32,568 nt of DNA, from NCBI GenBank assembly GCA_024405435.1, contig JAKSOU010000028.1, forward strand, positions 1-32,568, written 5' to 3'. Below the pieces are notes generated by a model. It was not told the origin of the DNA, ran no database searches, and worked only from the letters and a program-made list of their open reading frames with translations. This stretch comes from Akkermansia sp. GTDB taxonomy: Bacteria; Verrucomicrobiota; Verrucomicrobiia; Verrucomicrobiales; Akkermansiaceae. The translations under genes and the position numbers were made by a program. Below, piece by piece: positions 25,296 through 32,568 of the stretch (position 1 is its first letter; each line of letters starts with the position of its first letter).

Positions 25296-26350
25296 GCGAG
25301 AACGAACAAGACCCCGAAGCCATCAACGACCAGGAGGCGCTCAAGCGGCTCGCCTACCTCACGGAAAACTACGTGCCGGAGGCCACCTGGACCATCGGCG
25401 GCGCCTTCCGCTACGACCGCTCGCTCAAGCTCGTGGGCAACTACCTGGGCGCCCACCTGGGCGTGCGCCGCATGGACAACGTGATGGGCGCGCCGCCCTG
25501 CCTGTGGACGCTGGACTGGTTCGTGCAGCGCCGCCCGATAGCGTTCGACCGCTATTCCTCCCTGCTGGAGGAGTACGCCAAGATGAACATCGGCGTGCAT
25601 CTGGTGTTCGACAACCCGTTCATCAGCGATGCAGACCTGGAGGACCCCTACGGCATGATGCTGGTGCAGGAGCTGCTCAAGCACAACCAGAACCACCGCA
25701 ACGCCATCTCCGTGGCCAGCGACAAGCTGCGCGACAAAATCCTCACCGCCATCCCCGGAGCGCCCGTGCTGTGCCACTACAACCGCCTGGTGGCGGAACC
25801 CGGGCGCCGCACCGCCGACCTCTACAACCGCTTGGCCCAGCGCTACGCCCGCGTGGCCCTGCACCCCGCGGACGCCGTGAAGCCCTCCATCCTGGATGCC
25901 ATCAAGGAGCCCGCGCGGTTCGATGTGGTCATCAACGATTCCTGCCTGCGCACCTGCCCGGTTCGCAAGGACCACCTGCGCCTGCTGGCCGCCATGCGCA
26001 AGGATGCGTACGATGTGCGCCTCATGCAGCAGCGCGCCAACCTCATCGCCCGCACGGAGTGCCAGAAGCAGGACCCCGCCGAACTCCACCAGAAGCAGAG
26101 CGGCAACCTCACGCACGACGAGATCCGCGCGCTCTACAACCGCGGCATGCGCCACTACCTCATCCAGAGCTCGCAGTTCCGCAACGAGATGACCCTGCTC
26201 TGGGACGTCTTCCAGTGCATGCTGGACCGCTCCCCGGACATCTCCAACAAGGCCGCCGTCATCTCCACCTCCGCCATGGCCGAATTCGGCCGCGCCAAGG
26301 ACCAACTCCCCAGCGGCCTCACCGATTTCTCCTTTACCAATTACGAATAA
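25292..26350 (+). CDS. Conserved unknown protein with four paired cysteines (paralog B)
   Basis: A 352-residue paralog of the preceding protein. Matching segments are GAFRYDRSLKL, GAPPCLW (C70), IGVHLVFDN, AISVASDKLRDKI, VALHPADAVKPSILD, INDSCLRTCPVRKDH (C218, C222), C257 and LYNRGMRHYLIQ. The distances C70-C218 (148) and C218-C222 (4) equal those in paralog A, and the last cysteine is 35 residues on (34 in A). It has a longer N-terminus and a roughly 30-residue C-terminal extension. The start shares ATGA with the upstream stop, and its TAA is immediately followed by the metK ATG. It probably forms a heterodimer with paralog A. Function unknown. Confidence 0.82.
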   Translation: MSENEQDPEAINDQEALKRLAYLTENYVPEATWTIGGAFRYDRSLKLVGNYLGAHLGVRRMDNVMGAPPCLWTLDWFVQRRPIAFDRYSSLLEEYAKMNIGVHLVFDNPFISDADLEDPYGMMLVQELLKHNQNHRNAISVASDKLRDKILTAIPGAPVLCHYNRLVAEPGRRTADLYNRLAQRYARVALHPADAVKPSILDAIKEPARFDVVINDSCLRTCPVRKDHLRLLAAMRKDAYDVRLMQQRANLIARTECQKQDPAELHQKQSGNLTHDEIRALYNRGMRHYLIQSSQFRNEMTLLWDVFQCMLDRSPDISNKAAVISTSAMAEFGRAKDQLPSGLTDFSFTNYE

Positions 26351-27529
26351 ATGAACCACCCGCACATCTTCACCTCCGAATCCGTCGGCGAAGGCCACCC
26401 CGACAAGGTGGCCGACCTTATCTCCGATTCCATCTTGGACGCCTGCCTGGAGCAGGACCCCGCCAGCCGCGTGGCCTGTGAGACGCTCGTGAAGGACAAC
26501 CATGTCATCCTTGCCGGTGAAATCACCACAAAGGCTGAAATCGACTACGAGAAAATCGTGCGCGACACCATCCGCGAAATCGGCTACCGCACCTCCGAGG
26601 ACGACGAGCTTTTCAATGCGGAGACGGTGAAAATTGAAAACTACCTCTCCACCCAGAGCCCGGATATCGCGCAGGGCGTGGACGCCCGTGCGGCGGAGGG
26701 CAAGGACGGCGCGGAACAGGGCGCCGGAGACCAGGGCATCATGTTCGGCTTTGCCGCCAACGAGACCCCGGAGCTCATGCCCGCCCCCATCATGTACGCC
26801 CACCGCATCATGATGGAGCTGGCCCGCGTGCGCCATGAGGGCGGCATCCCCTGGCTGCGGCCCGACAGCAAGAGCCAGGTGGCAGTGGAGTACGATGAGC
26901 AGGGTCGCCCCGCCCGCATCCTCAACGTGGTGCTCAGCACCCAGCACAGCAACGACGTGGACAACGCCACCATCCGCAAATTCTGCAAGGACATCATCCT
27001 GAGCGTCCTGCCCGCCGAGCTTATCACCCGGGAAACCGAATTCTTCATCAACCCCACAGGCCGCTTCGTCGTCGGCGGCCCCCACGGCGATTCCGGCCTC
27101 ACCGGCAGAAAAATCATCGTGGACACCTACGGCGGCATGGGACGCCACGGCGGCGGCGCCTTCTCCGGCAAGGACTGCTCCAAGGTGGACCGCTCCGGCG
27201 CCTACATGTGCCGCTGGGTCGCCAAGCACATCGTCGCCGCCGGCCTCGCCGACCGCTGCGAGCTCCAGGTGGCCTACGCCATCGGCAAGGCGGACCCCGT
27301 CTCCATCATGATAGACGTGGACACCTTCGGCAGCGCCAAGGTGAGCGAGGCCACCATCATCGAGCGCGTGAAGAGGGCCTTCTCCTTCAAGCCGGCCGAC
27401 ATGGAGCGCGTGCTCGGCCTCCGCCAGCCCATCTTCCGCCAAACCACCAACTACGGCCACTTCACCAAGCCCAACCTCCCCTGGGAGCAGCTGGACCCGG
27501 AAAAACTGGCCATCCTCAAGGCCGAGTGA
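26351..27529 (+). CDS. metK: S-adenosylmethionine synthetase
   Basis: Makes SAM from methionine and ATP in the cytoplasm. The 392-residue protein is complete. It carries [18 protein letters not shown] at the N-terminus, [10 protein letters not shown] in the middle, [16 protein letters not shown] and [16 protein letters not shown]. The ATG follows the stop codon of paralog B with no spacing, so its translation depends on coupling or reinitiation, and there is no room for a SAM riboswitch. It converges with the AbiE operon, 22 bases away, with no terminator visible between them. Confidence 0.98.
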   Translation: MNHPHIFTSESVGEGHPDKVADLISDSILDACLEQDPASRVACETLVKDNHVILAGEITTKAEIDYEKIVRDTIREIGYRTSEDDELFNAETVKIENYLSTQSPDIAQGVDARAAEGKDGAEQGAGDQGIMFGFAANETPELMPAPIMYAHRIMMELARVRHEGGIPWLRPDSKSQVAVEYDEQGRPARILNVVLSTQHSNDVDNATIRKFCKDIILSVLPAELITRETEFFINPTGRFVVGGPHGDSGLTGRKIIVDTYGGMGRHGGGAFSGKDCSKVDRSGAYMCRWVAKHIVAAGLADRCELQVAYAIGKADPVSIMIDVDTFGSAKVSEATIIERVKRAFSFKPADMERVLGLRQPIFRQTTNYGHFTKPNLPWEQLDPEKLAILKAE

Positions 27530-27551
27530 TTGGGAATAAATCCGCGCTGCG

Positions 27552-28583
27552 CTACGGCTGCATATCCGGATAATTCCTGATATCCAGCGGCAGGGGCGGC
27601 AGCGCGTTGACCTCGGCTTCAAGCAGCTGTAGTTCCTCCAGGATATCACCAAGCGCCGGGGCATCATTGGGCAGCATGGTGGCTTTCATCTTGGCGTAGT
27701 CGCGTACCAATCCTTCCAGAATATGGCCTGTGGGCATGAGGTGCATCCGCCCCGGAACGGCGTTCGGGTAGTCGGCCCACCCCGCGTGGTAGAAGTAGTG
27801 CTTGAACGATGCCACGGCGTACAGGAGCTTCACTTGCTCGAAAGCGGACGCCTTCAACTCTGCGTTGCGTGCCATCATGATGCTGTCGTAGTAGTGGCGG
27901 GCGTATCGTTCCGGCAGTGGCGACGGACGTTGCGCCTGGGCGTGGAGGATGGTGAGCTTCTCCCAGAACGCGCGTTCAGCCGTGGTGACGGTTACGGGAA
28001 AAGAGGGAGATTGGAACAGTTTCGGGTATTCCTCCGCGATATATGGGGAAATTTGTACCGTGCGGTGCGGGTTCCACGCTGCCTTGGGACCGATTTCGAG
28101 CAGAATGGTGCTTTTCACATACTCCGTCTCGAATGACTTGGGATACTCAATCACGATGGTTTCCGGCGCTGTGTCGGACACGTGTGCGGCGCAGTGCTTC
28201 CCACACTCCCGCTGCACCACGGGGAGAACAACGGATGCAATGCAGTCCAGACCCCAGGAATCCAGCGCGTCCAGCATTTTCTTTCGCGGGCTCTTACCGA
28301 GGCGCTGCGCGGGGTCGCCCTGGTTCAGCGCCGTGAAATCGCTCCAATCCAGAATGAGGTCGATGTCCTCGGAAAACCTGTTGATGAGGTGGTAGGCTTT
28401 GGACAGGCTGGTGCCGCCCTTAAAGATAATCTTGTCTTTGAGGGACGAGCGGAACAAGCGGTCGAGCACCCAGCACACCCAGAAATCCTTTTCGATGATG
28501 GCGGGGCTCATCCCCGTGCGTGCGGATGTTTGCAGGACAATTTCCCGCCGCTCTTCCGGCGGCATGGCGGCAATGTTATTCAT
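27552..28583 (-). CDS. abiEii: Type IV toxin AbiEii/AbiGii-family nucleotidyltransferase
   Basis: A 343-residue predicted toxin of the DUF1814 nucleotidyltransferase superfamily. AbiEii toxins are reported to block growth during phage infection, and related enzymes modify tRNA. The catalytic core is visible: KGGTSLSKAYHLINRFSEDI, with GGTS at 56-59 and the metal-binding D73-x-D75 in EDIDLIL. The later KLTILHAQAQ and ERYARHYYDS segments are also typical. ATG 28583 is chosen because it overlaps the antitoxin stop by 8 bases (ATGAATAA), the usual coupled arrangement. An in-frame extension upstream lies inside the antitoxin gene. Base composition is visibly less GC-rich than its neighbours, consistent with acquisition. 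Confidence 0.9.
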   Translation of the reverse strand: MNNIAAMPPEERREIVLQTSARTGMSPAIIEKDFWVCWVLDRLFRSSLKDKIIFKGGTSLSKAYHLINRFSEDIDLILDWSDFTALNQGDPAQRLGKSPRKKMLDALDSWGLDCIASVVLPVVQRECGKHCAAHVSDTAPETIVIEYPKSFETEYVKSTILLEIGPKAAWNPHRTVQISPYIAEEYPKLFQSPSFPVTVTTAERAFWEKLTILHAQAQRPSPLPERYARHYYDSIMMARNAELKASAFEQVKLLYAVASFKHYFYHAGWADYPNAVPGRMHLMPTGHILEGLVRDYAKMKATMLPNDAPALGDILEELQLLEAEVNALPPLPLDIRNYPDMQP

Positions 28584-29208
28584 GGTCGTATTCGGTGATG
28601 ATTTGTCTAATGGCGTGGCGGCACCATTCCGAGGTGTGCACGAGGTCCTTGGCCAGCGCTTTGCGGGTGGCGGGCGTGATGGTGTCGGCAATCTGCGATA
28701 TGGTGCTCCGAGTGATGCGGTTTTTGCCGAGTTCCGTCAAGGCTTGGATGACAAGGCTTGATTGCGGCGATGAAAATTGGCTTTTCCGCGTGGCAACGTG
28801 GACAAAGCGCAGGTCGCGGTTCCCGAAATGGTAGGTGCGGCTGGGGCCGTTGGACAGGAAGACAAGCCGTATGGGAACCTGGGTGTCCAATCCCAGCGCA
28901 TTGAGTGCGGTGCCGCCGCTCGGCTGTATGGTCCACGCAAACTTGCGCGCCAGCGCTTGCGCCGCCTTGTACAGGTCCGGTGCGAGAGTTTCCCTGAGCA
29001 GTTGGCTGTGCTTCGGGTAATCGTACAATCCTCGCTGCAGCTGGCGGATGGCCCCGCGCCTTTTGAGCTGCATCAGGCTCCATGCAACCGAGGTGTCCTT
29101 GCCCAAATCCAGGAAATCATGGTTGGAAAAGACATAGCCCTTCCCGTTCCTGACCAGTCTGGCCAGGATTTTCTGTTCCAGGCTTCGCTCTCCCTTCGGC
29201 AAGGCCAT
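28576..29208 (-). CDS. abiEi: AbiEi-family antitoxin / transcriptional regulator (DUF6088-like)
   Basis: A 210-residue protein with an N-terminal winged-helix region (about residues 5-65: SLEQKILARLVRNGKGYVFS, then MQLKRRGAIRQLQRGLYDYP) and a C-terminal antitoxin domain beginning around QPSGGTALNALGLDTQVP. AbiEi proteins neutralise AbiEii without direct contact (type IV) and repress their own operon by binding inverted repeats. Here a 13-bp inverted repeat overlaps the -10 and the start codon. The gene is translationally coupled to the toxin. No AbiF or mobile-element gene lies alongside. Confidence 0.88.
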   Translation of the reverse strand: MALPKGERSLEQKILARLVRNGKGYVFSNHDFLDLGKDTSVAWSLMQLKRRGAIRQLQRGLYDYPKHSQLLRETLAPDLYKAAQALARKFAWTIQPSGGTALNALGLDTQVPIRLVFLSNGPSRTYHFGNRDLRFVHVATRKSQFSSPQSSLVIQALTELGKNRITRSTISQIADTITPATRKALAKDLVHTSEWCRHAIRQIITEYDHE

Positions 29209-29240
29209 ACCAATGAAAAATAGCTGGTTTTCATTGGTAT
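29207..29240. repeat. 13-bp perfect inverted repeat, probable AbiEi operator
   Basis: ATACCAATGAAAA (29207-29219) and TTTTCATTGGTAT (29228-29240) are exact reverse complements around an 8-base centre. The repeat spans the abiE -10 box, the spacer and the first bases of the antitoxin gene, so a bound protein would block transcription. Confidence 0.88.
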
Positions 29241-29245
29241 GTCAA
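29217..29245 (-). promoter_or_regulatory. Predicted abiE promoter
   Basis: Minus-strand TTGACA (29240-29245, perfect -35), 17-base spacer, TATTTT (29217-29222). The -10 ends 8 bases before ATG 29208, predicting a leader of about one base. Confidence 0.72.
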
Positions 29246-29277
29246 GACAAAATATGCATATTTTACAACATTTTGTC
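29246..29277. repeat. Second palindromic cluster upstream of abiE
   Basis: A perfect 16-bp palindrome AAAATATGCATATTTT (29249-29264) lies within a wider inverted repeat GACAAAAT (29246-29253) / ATTTTGTC (29270-29277). It sits just upstream of the abiE -35. It may be a further regulatory site. The rest of the 29241-29410 gap holds a weak hairpin (29327-29339, 5-bp stem, then T-rich) and the ankyrin gene promoter. Confidence 0.7.
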
Positions 29278-29365
29278 AAATTTTCGTTTTTTGCATGAGC
29301 GGTTTCCCTGCAAGGCGGGGGAAAGGCGGCTAGGAGCCGTTTGTTTTGTCATTTTTGCATTTTCA

Positions 29366-29394
29366 TTGTGCATTTGGGGCGGGCCGTGTATTAT
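29366..29394 (+). promoter_or_regulatory. Predicted promoter of the ankyrin gene
   Basis: TTGTGC (29366-29371), 17-base spacer, TATTAT (29389-29394). ATG 29411 lies 16 bases beyond the -10, so the leader would be about 10 bases. Confidence 0.65.
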
Positions 29395-29410
29395 CGGGTA
29401 TAGAAGCACG

Positions 29411-30409
29411 ATGAAAGCGCACCCCATTGACGCGATAAAGAAACCAGCCCGCCGATTGGCGGCGGCATGTTTGGCAGCCGTGGCCGCGGCGGCATGCCTG
29501 CTTTGCAATACCCTGGCCGATGAGCCGGCGGCGCCGCCGCCTCTGCCTACCTGCGAGAAGGCAACCCTGGAGGCGAAGCCGTGGCCGGCCTACACAACCT
29601 ACAGCATCCGGTTCAAGAAAGGCGCATCTGCAGCGGAGATTGTGGATTTCCTGTGTACCGCCATCCGGTACTGCCAACGCCGGGAGGGCGACAACTTTTT
29701 TCAGTTGAGCTATGAGATGGTCGAGACGCCCCGCTGGGGGGAGGAATTCGTTCAATTCTTCAAGGCAAGCCAGTGGTACAATCCCCAGAAAAAGATGCAT
29801 TGTCTGGAGGCGCCCGAGGCCCGCCAGGCATACGATGCCTTTGTGCGCGGGCAGCTGAAGGCGCGGGGCGTGGATCTGCCGCCCTCCGTGCGGGTGGTGA
29901 TAGACGATTTTCTCTTGGTGGTGGACGAGAAGCTGCTCGGCTATGTGCGCCTGCTCTTCAATTACCGGGACGGCGCGGGTGTGGGCGTTGTTGCCCACGA
30001 CGCGCTCACGCAAGCCATCATGAAAGGCGACAAGGAGGCCGTGAGACGGATTATCCAGTCCGGGACCTCACCAAACCGGCGCGCGGAATATAGGATGTAC
30101 GAGAGCCGCATCTCCCTGCCGCCGCTGGCGGAGGTCATCTGGCACTATGGCGGCGGTTTCCCCGACTGGGAGAAAACCAAGGCGGCCTGCGGGCTCATCG
30201 AGCTGCTGGTGGACCTTGGCGCGGACCCCAACATCAACGTGCTGCACGGCAACACGCCCCTGCACATGGCCGCCGGGGTTTACCACGAGGGCATTGTTGA
30301 ATTCTCCTTCTTCGGCGCGCTCATGGATTGCGGCGCGGATTGGAACATCAAGAACGACCAAGGCGAAACGCCCCGCGATTGCGTGCGGGAGAACCTCCTT
30401 TCCCCCTAG
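29411..30409 (+). CDS. Exported protein with C-terminal ankyrin repeats
   Basis: A 332-residue protein. ATG 29411 opens a signal-peptide-like N-terminus (basic KKPARRLAAAC, then an Ala/Leu-rich core ending near NTLADE). The reading frame is open further upstream through the promoter, but that part is AT-rich non-coding sequence. The middle (about 50-200) matches no family I recognise. The C-terminus has ankyrin-type units: ALTQAIMKGDKEAVRRIIQSG, then LIELLVDLGADPNINVLHGN with TPLHMAAG, and LMDCGADWNIKNDQGETPRD. It is probably periplasmic or secreted and mediates protein contacts. It stands alone, with the AbiE operon divergent upstream. Confidence 0.8.
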   Translation: MKAHPIDAIKKPARRLAAACLAAVAAAACLLCNTLADEPAAPPPLPTCEKATLEAKPWPAYTTYSIRFKKGASAAEIVDFLCTAIRYCQRREGDNFFQLSYEMVETPRWGEEFVQFFKASQWYNPQKKMHCLEAPEARQAYDAFVRGQLKARGVDLPPSVRVVIDDFLLVVDEKLLGYVRLLFNYRDGAGVGVVAHDALTQAIMKGDKEAVRRIIQSGTSPNRRAEYRMYESRISLPPLAEVIWHYGGGFPDWEKTKAACGLIELLVDLGADPNINVLHGNTPLHMAAGVYHEGIVEFSFFGALMDCGADWNIKNDQGETPRDCVRENLLSP

Positions 30410-30508
30410 GTTCGTCCGAAAAACGTGACGATGAGCCACAAAGTTCCCCAGAAAAACGTGTGAGTAACGGCAAAAGTTCCCCCGAAAAACGTGATTGTGT
30501 ATTGGCTT
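30410..30508. repeat. Three tandem units with exact 33-bp period
   Basis: Units begin at 30410, 30443 and 30476. Each starts with a conserved block of consensus GTTCCCCCGAAAAACGTGA and has a diverged 14-15 base remainder ending in CAAA in the first two. The array starts directly after the ankyrin stop codon. The spacing is too short for CRISPR. It may be a degenerate minisatellite or the remnant of an IS end with multiple terminal repeats. The rest of 30509-30570 shows nothing recognisable. Confidence 0.85.
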
Positions 30509-30570
30509 TCTATTGTAAATACGTCATTTAGGATTTCACCCTCCTTGCCACTGGGGTGTGTGCCTAGCGA

Positions 30571-30604
30571 AACCGCCCTGCCTCACCAAGGAAGCAGGGC
30601 GGTT
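30571..30604 (-). terminator. Hairpin terminator downstream of metY
   Basis: AACCGCCCTGC (30571-30581) and GCAGGGCGGTT (30594-30604) form a perfect 11-bp stem with a 12-base loop. It lies 20 bases after the metY stop on the minus strand. The T-tract is short on both strands (TTT then CGC on the minus strand), so it could act in either direction but weakly. Confidence 0.65.
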
Positions 30605-30624
30605 CTATAGAATGGCGTGCGCGG

Positions 30625-31902
30625 TCACTTGATGGCATCCAGGGCCTGCTGGAGGTCCGCGATGATGTCCTCCGCGTCCTCGATGCCCACGGAGAAGCGG
30701 ATGAGGTCCGGCTTCACGCCGGCCTCGATGAGCTGCTCGTCGGTGAGCTGGCGGTGGGTGTGGCTGGCGGGGTGGAGCACGCAGGTGCGGGCGTCCGCCA
30801 CGTGGGTGACGATGGCGGCGAGCTTGAGGCTGTCGATGAACTTGATGGCGCGCTCGCGGCCGCCCTTGATGCCGAAGGTGACCACGCCGCAGGAGCGGCC
30901 GCCGTCGAACTGGCGCTGGGCGAGCGCGTGGTACGGGTTGGAGGGCAGGCCGGAGTAGTTGATCCAGGCCACGTCCTCCTGCCTCTCCAGGAACTCCGCC
31001 ACCTTCTGGGCGTTCTCGCAGTGGCGCGGCATGCGCAGGTGCAGCGTCTCCAGCCCCAGGTTGAGCAGGTACGCGTTGAACGGGGACGGGATGGACCCCA
31101 AGTCACGCATGAGCTGCACGGTGCACTTGGTGATGTACGCACCCTCCCCGAACGCCTGCGTGTACACCAGGCCGTGGTAGGACTCGTCGGGCTTGGTGAG
31201 GCCGGGGAACTTGTCGGCGTACCTGTTCCAGTCGAACTTGCCGCTGTCGATGACGGCGCCGCCCACCTGCTGCGCATGGCCGTCCATGTACTTGGTGGTG
31301 GAGTGCATCACGATGTCCGCGCCGTGCTCGAACGGGCGGCAGTTGATGGGGGTGGCGAAGGTGTTGTCCACAATCAGCGGCACGCCGTTACGGTGCGCGA
31401 TGCGCGCCATCTTATCGATGTCCAGCACCTTGAGCGATGGGTTGGAGATGGTCTCCCCGAACACGCACTTGGTGTTCGGCTTGAAGGCTTTCTGAATCTC
31501 CTCCGATGGCGCGTCCTGGTCGATGAAGGTGACATCGATGCCGAGCTTCTTGAAGGTGACGGCGAAGAGGTTGTACGTGCCGCCGTAGAGCGCGGAGCAG
31601 CACACGAAGTGGTCGCCGGCCTCGCAGATGTTGAACACGGAGTAGAACGAGGCGGCCTGTCCGGATGCGGTGAGGATGCACGCCACGCCGCCCTCCAGTT
31701 CGGCAATCTTCTTGGCCACGCACTCGTTGGTGGGGTTCTGCAGGCGGGTGTAGAAGAACCCGGCCTCCTTGAGGTCGAAGAGGCGCGCCATTTGGTCGCT
31801 GGTTTCGTAGCGGAAGGTGGTGGACTGGTAGATGGGCAGCACGCGGGGCTCGCCCTTGCCGGGCTGCCAGCCGCTCTGCACGCAGATGGTGGATTGTTTC
31901 AT
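30625..31902 (-). CDS. metY: O-acetylhomoserine aminocarboxypropyltransferase (O-acetylhomoserine sulfhydrylase)
   Basis: A PLP enzyme of the Cys/Met metabolism family that makes homocysteine from O-acetylhomoserine and sulfide, feeding methionine and then SAM (metK is also in this window). The 425-residue length fits MetY rather than the shorter cystathionine gamma-synthases. Seen are YTRLQNPTNECVAKKIAELE, the VDNTFATP loop and the PLP lysine K204 in HSTTKYMDGHA, plus HPASHTHRQLT near the C-terminus. The family's usual GHG after the lysine is GHA here. ATG 31902 gives the conserved N-terminus; the upstream open frame overlaps pssA. It lies 19 bases after pssA on the same strand. Confidence 0.93.
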   Translation of the reverse strand: MKQSTICVQSGWQPGKGEPRVLPIYQSTTFRYETSDQMARLFDLKEAGFFYTRLQNPTNECVAKKIAELEGGVACILTASGQAASFYSVFNICEAGDHFVCCSALYGGTYNLFAVTFKKLGIDVTFIDQDAPSEEIQKAFKPNTKCVFGETISNPSLKVLDIDKMARIAHRNGVPLIVDNTFATPINCRPFEHGADIVMHSTTKYMDGHAQQVGGAVIDSGKFDWNRYADKFPGLTKPDESYHGLVYTQAFGEGAYITKCTVQLMRDLGSIPSPFNAYLLNLGLETLHLRMPRHCENAQKVAEFLERQEDVAWINYSGLPSNPYHALAQRQFDGGRSCGVVTFGIKGGRERAIKFIDSLKLAAIVTHVADARTCVLHPASHTHRQLTDEQLIEAGVKPDLIRFSVGIEDAEDIIADLQQALDAIK

Positions 31903-31921
31903 AGTGGGGAAAGGTGGAAAA

Positions 31922-32568
31922 TCAGTGTAGCTCGGTGGGGGTGCCTTCCTCGTCGTTATCCTCGTCCTCGTCTTCCGCCTCGATGGTGCGGCGCATGCGG
32001 CGGGTGAGGAACGGGCGCACCACCAGCCCATACAGCAGGTAGCACAGGAAGATGATGGCCGGGGCGATCCACGGCAGGACAACGAACGCGCACACGGCGG
32101 CCACCGCCAGCAGCATGGCCGTGATGGTGCCCTTCTTCTCCAGGTTCACGTGCTTGAAGCTGGGGTAGATCACGCGGCTCATCATCAGCAGGGCCACCAC
32201 GGTCATAATCACGGCCATGGTGATTTGCCAACCGAGGTGGATTTCCAGGTTGCGGTTGGTGGTGATGTCGATGACAAGGTACATGGTGCTGACCACGGCG
32301 CCGGCGGCCATGGGTACCGGCAGGCCCACGAAGTCCATGCTCTGGTTGGGCTTCTTGGGCGCGGCGGCCATGCAGTTGAAGCGCGCCAGGCGCAGCGCGG
32401 CGCACAGCAGGTACAGAACCGCTATCGCGTCTCCCAGGTGCGGCACCGGGATGTTGAACAGCACCGCCCTTGCCAGCAGCATGGCCGGCGCGATGCCGAA
32501 GGACACCACGTCCGCTATCGAGTCGAACTCGCGCCCGAACGGGCCGTCCACCTTGCACATGCGGGCCA
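31922..32568 (-). CDS. pssA: CDP-diacylglycerol-serine O-phosphatidyltransferase, N-terminus outside window
   Basis: An inner-membrane enzyme that makes phosphatidylserine, the precursor of phosphatidylethanolamine. The frame is open to the window edge, so the gene is 5'-truncated here. The first visible residues, Ala-Arg followed by MCKVDGPFGREFDSIADVVS, match the second half of the CDP-alcohol phosphotransferase signature DGx2ARx8Gx3Dx3D; the DG pair lies just outside. Several membrane segments follow (AVLYLLCAALRLARFN, a middle pair, and a C-terminal pair ending LLYGLVV). The C-terminus is an unusual acidic tail (EAEDEDEDNDEEG). metY follows after 19 bases. Confidence 0.92.
   Translation of the reverse strand, partial: ARMCKVDGPFGREFDSIADVVSFGIAPAMLLARAVLFNIPVPHLGDAIAVLYLLCAALRLARFNCMAAAPKKPNQSMDFVGLPVPMAAGAVVSTMYLVIDITTNRNLEIHLGWQITMAVIMTVVALLMMSRVIYPSFKHVNLEKKGTITAMLLAVAAVCAFVVLPWIAPAIIFLCYLLYGLVVRPFLTRRMRRTIEAEDEDEDNDEEGTPTELH

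Noticed and set aside
24327..26350. Radical SAM enzymes (because of the CxxxC motif and metK linkage)
   Set aside because: The third cysteine of CX3CX2C is absent; CxxxCP is followed by a basic or hydrophobic residue and Arg.
26340..26351. SAM riboswitch in front of metK
   Set aside because: The metK ATG directly follows the upstream stop codon, and the operon head at 24327 has almost no leader.
25001..27667. Long open frame (888 codons) on the minus strand
   Set aside because: It is antisense to paralog A, paralog B and metK; shadow coding.
30410..30508. CRISPR-like array
   Set aside because: The period is only 33 bp with about 19-bp repeats and 14-base spacers, there are just three units, and no cas gene is nearby.

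Overview
This is a GC-rich bacterial chromosome segment with tightly packed operons. The gene content points to a diderm, probably Verrucomicrobiota or another PVC-group, host-associated bacterium: lpxB (outer-membrane lipid A), complex I genes, a eukaryotic-like Ser/Thr kinase with a formylglycine-generating-enzyme-like tail, and two secreted glycan hydrolases (GH84 and a GH36/GH27-like enzyme) suited to host mucin-type glycans. The phylum is inference; no rRNA or other marker is present to settle it.

Layout. 1-2962 (+): the tail of an unknown gene, then a membrane-anchored kinase whose 3' end looks broken where it runs into ribF. 2886-10096 (mostly -): ribF and a DUF4143 AAA ATPase; a phosphohexomutase-crcB-dCMP deaminase operon; a small membrane protein; miaA and a Tat-exported iron-sulfur flavoprotein. 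10231-15550 (+): a secreted NlpC/P60-like protein, murA, a hexose-6-phosphate mutarotase, a SanA-like protein and a MenD-like protein lacking the catalytic Glu. 15557-16669 (-): lpxB. 16785-18344 (+): nuoB, nuoC, a strong terminator and a Mini-III-like RNase. 18374-24149 (-): pdxH, GH84 and the GH36/GH27-like hydrolase. 24327-27529 (+): two paralogous unknown proteins with four conserved cysteines, joined without a gap to metK. 27552-29208 (-): a type IV AbiEi/AbiEii toxin-antitoxin operon with palindromic operators. 29411-30409 (+): a secreted ankyrin protein, then three exact 33-bp-period repeats. 30625-32568 (-): metY and the truncated pssA.

Themes. MurA, SanA-like, LpxB, PssA and the NlpC-like protein concern the cell envelope; MetY and MetK concern methionine and SAM. 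The most notable points are: (i) a repeated promoter architecture in which a sigma70-type -35/-10 pair with 17-bp spacing lies only 7-10 bp from the start codon, predicting leaderless or near-leaderless mRNAs for at least seven genes; (ii) the tetra-cysteine paralog pair coupled to metK; (iii) the MenD-like protein with Asn in place of the invariant ThDP glutamate; (iv) the broken kinase gene.

All functional calls rest on reading the sequence; no database search was possible.
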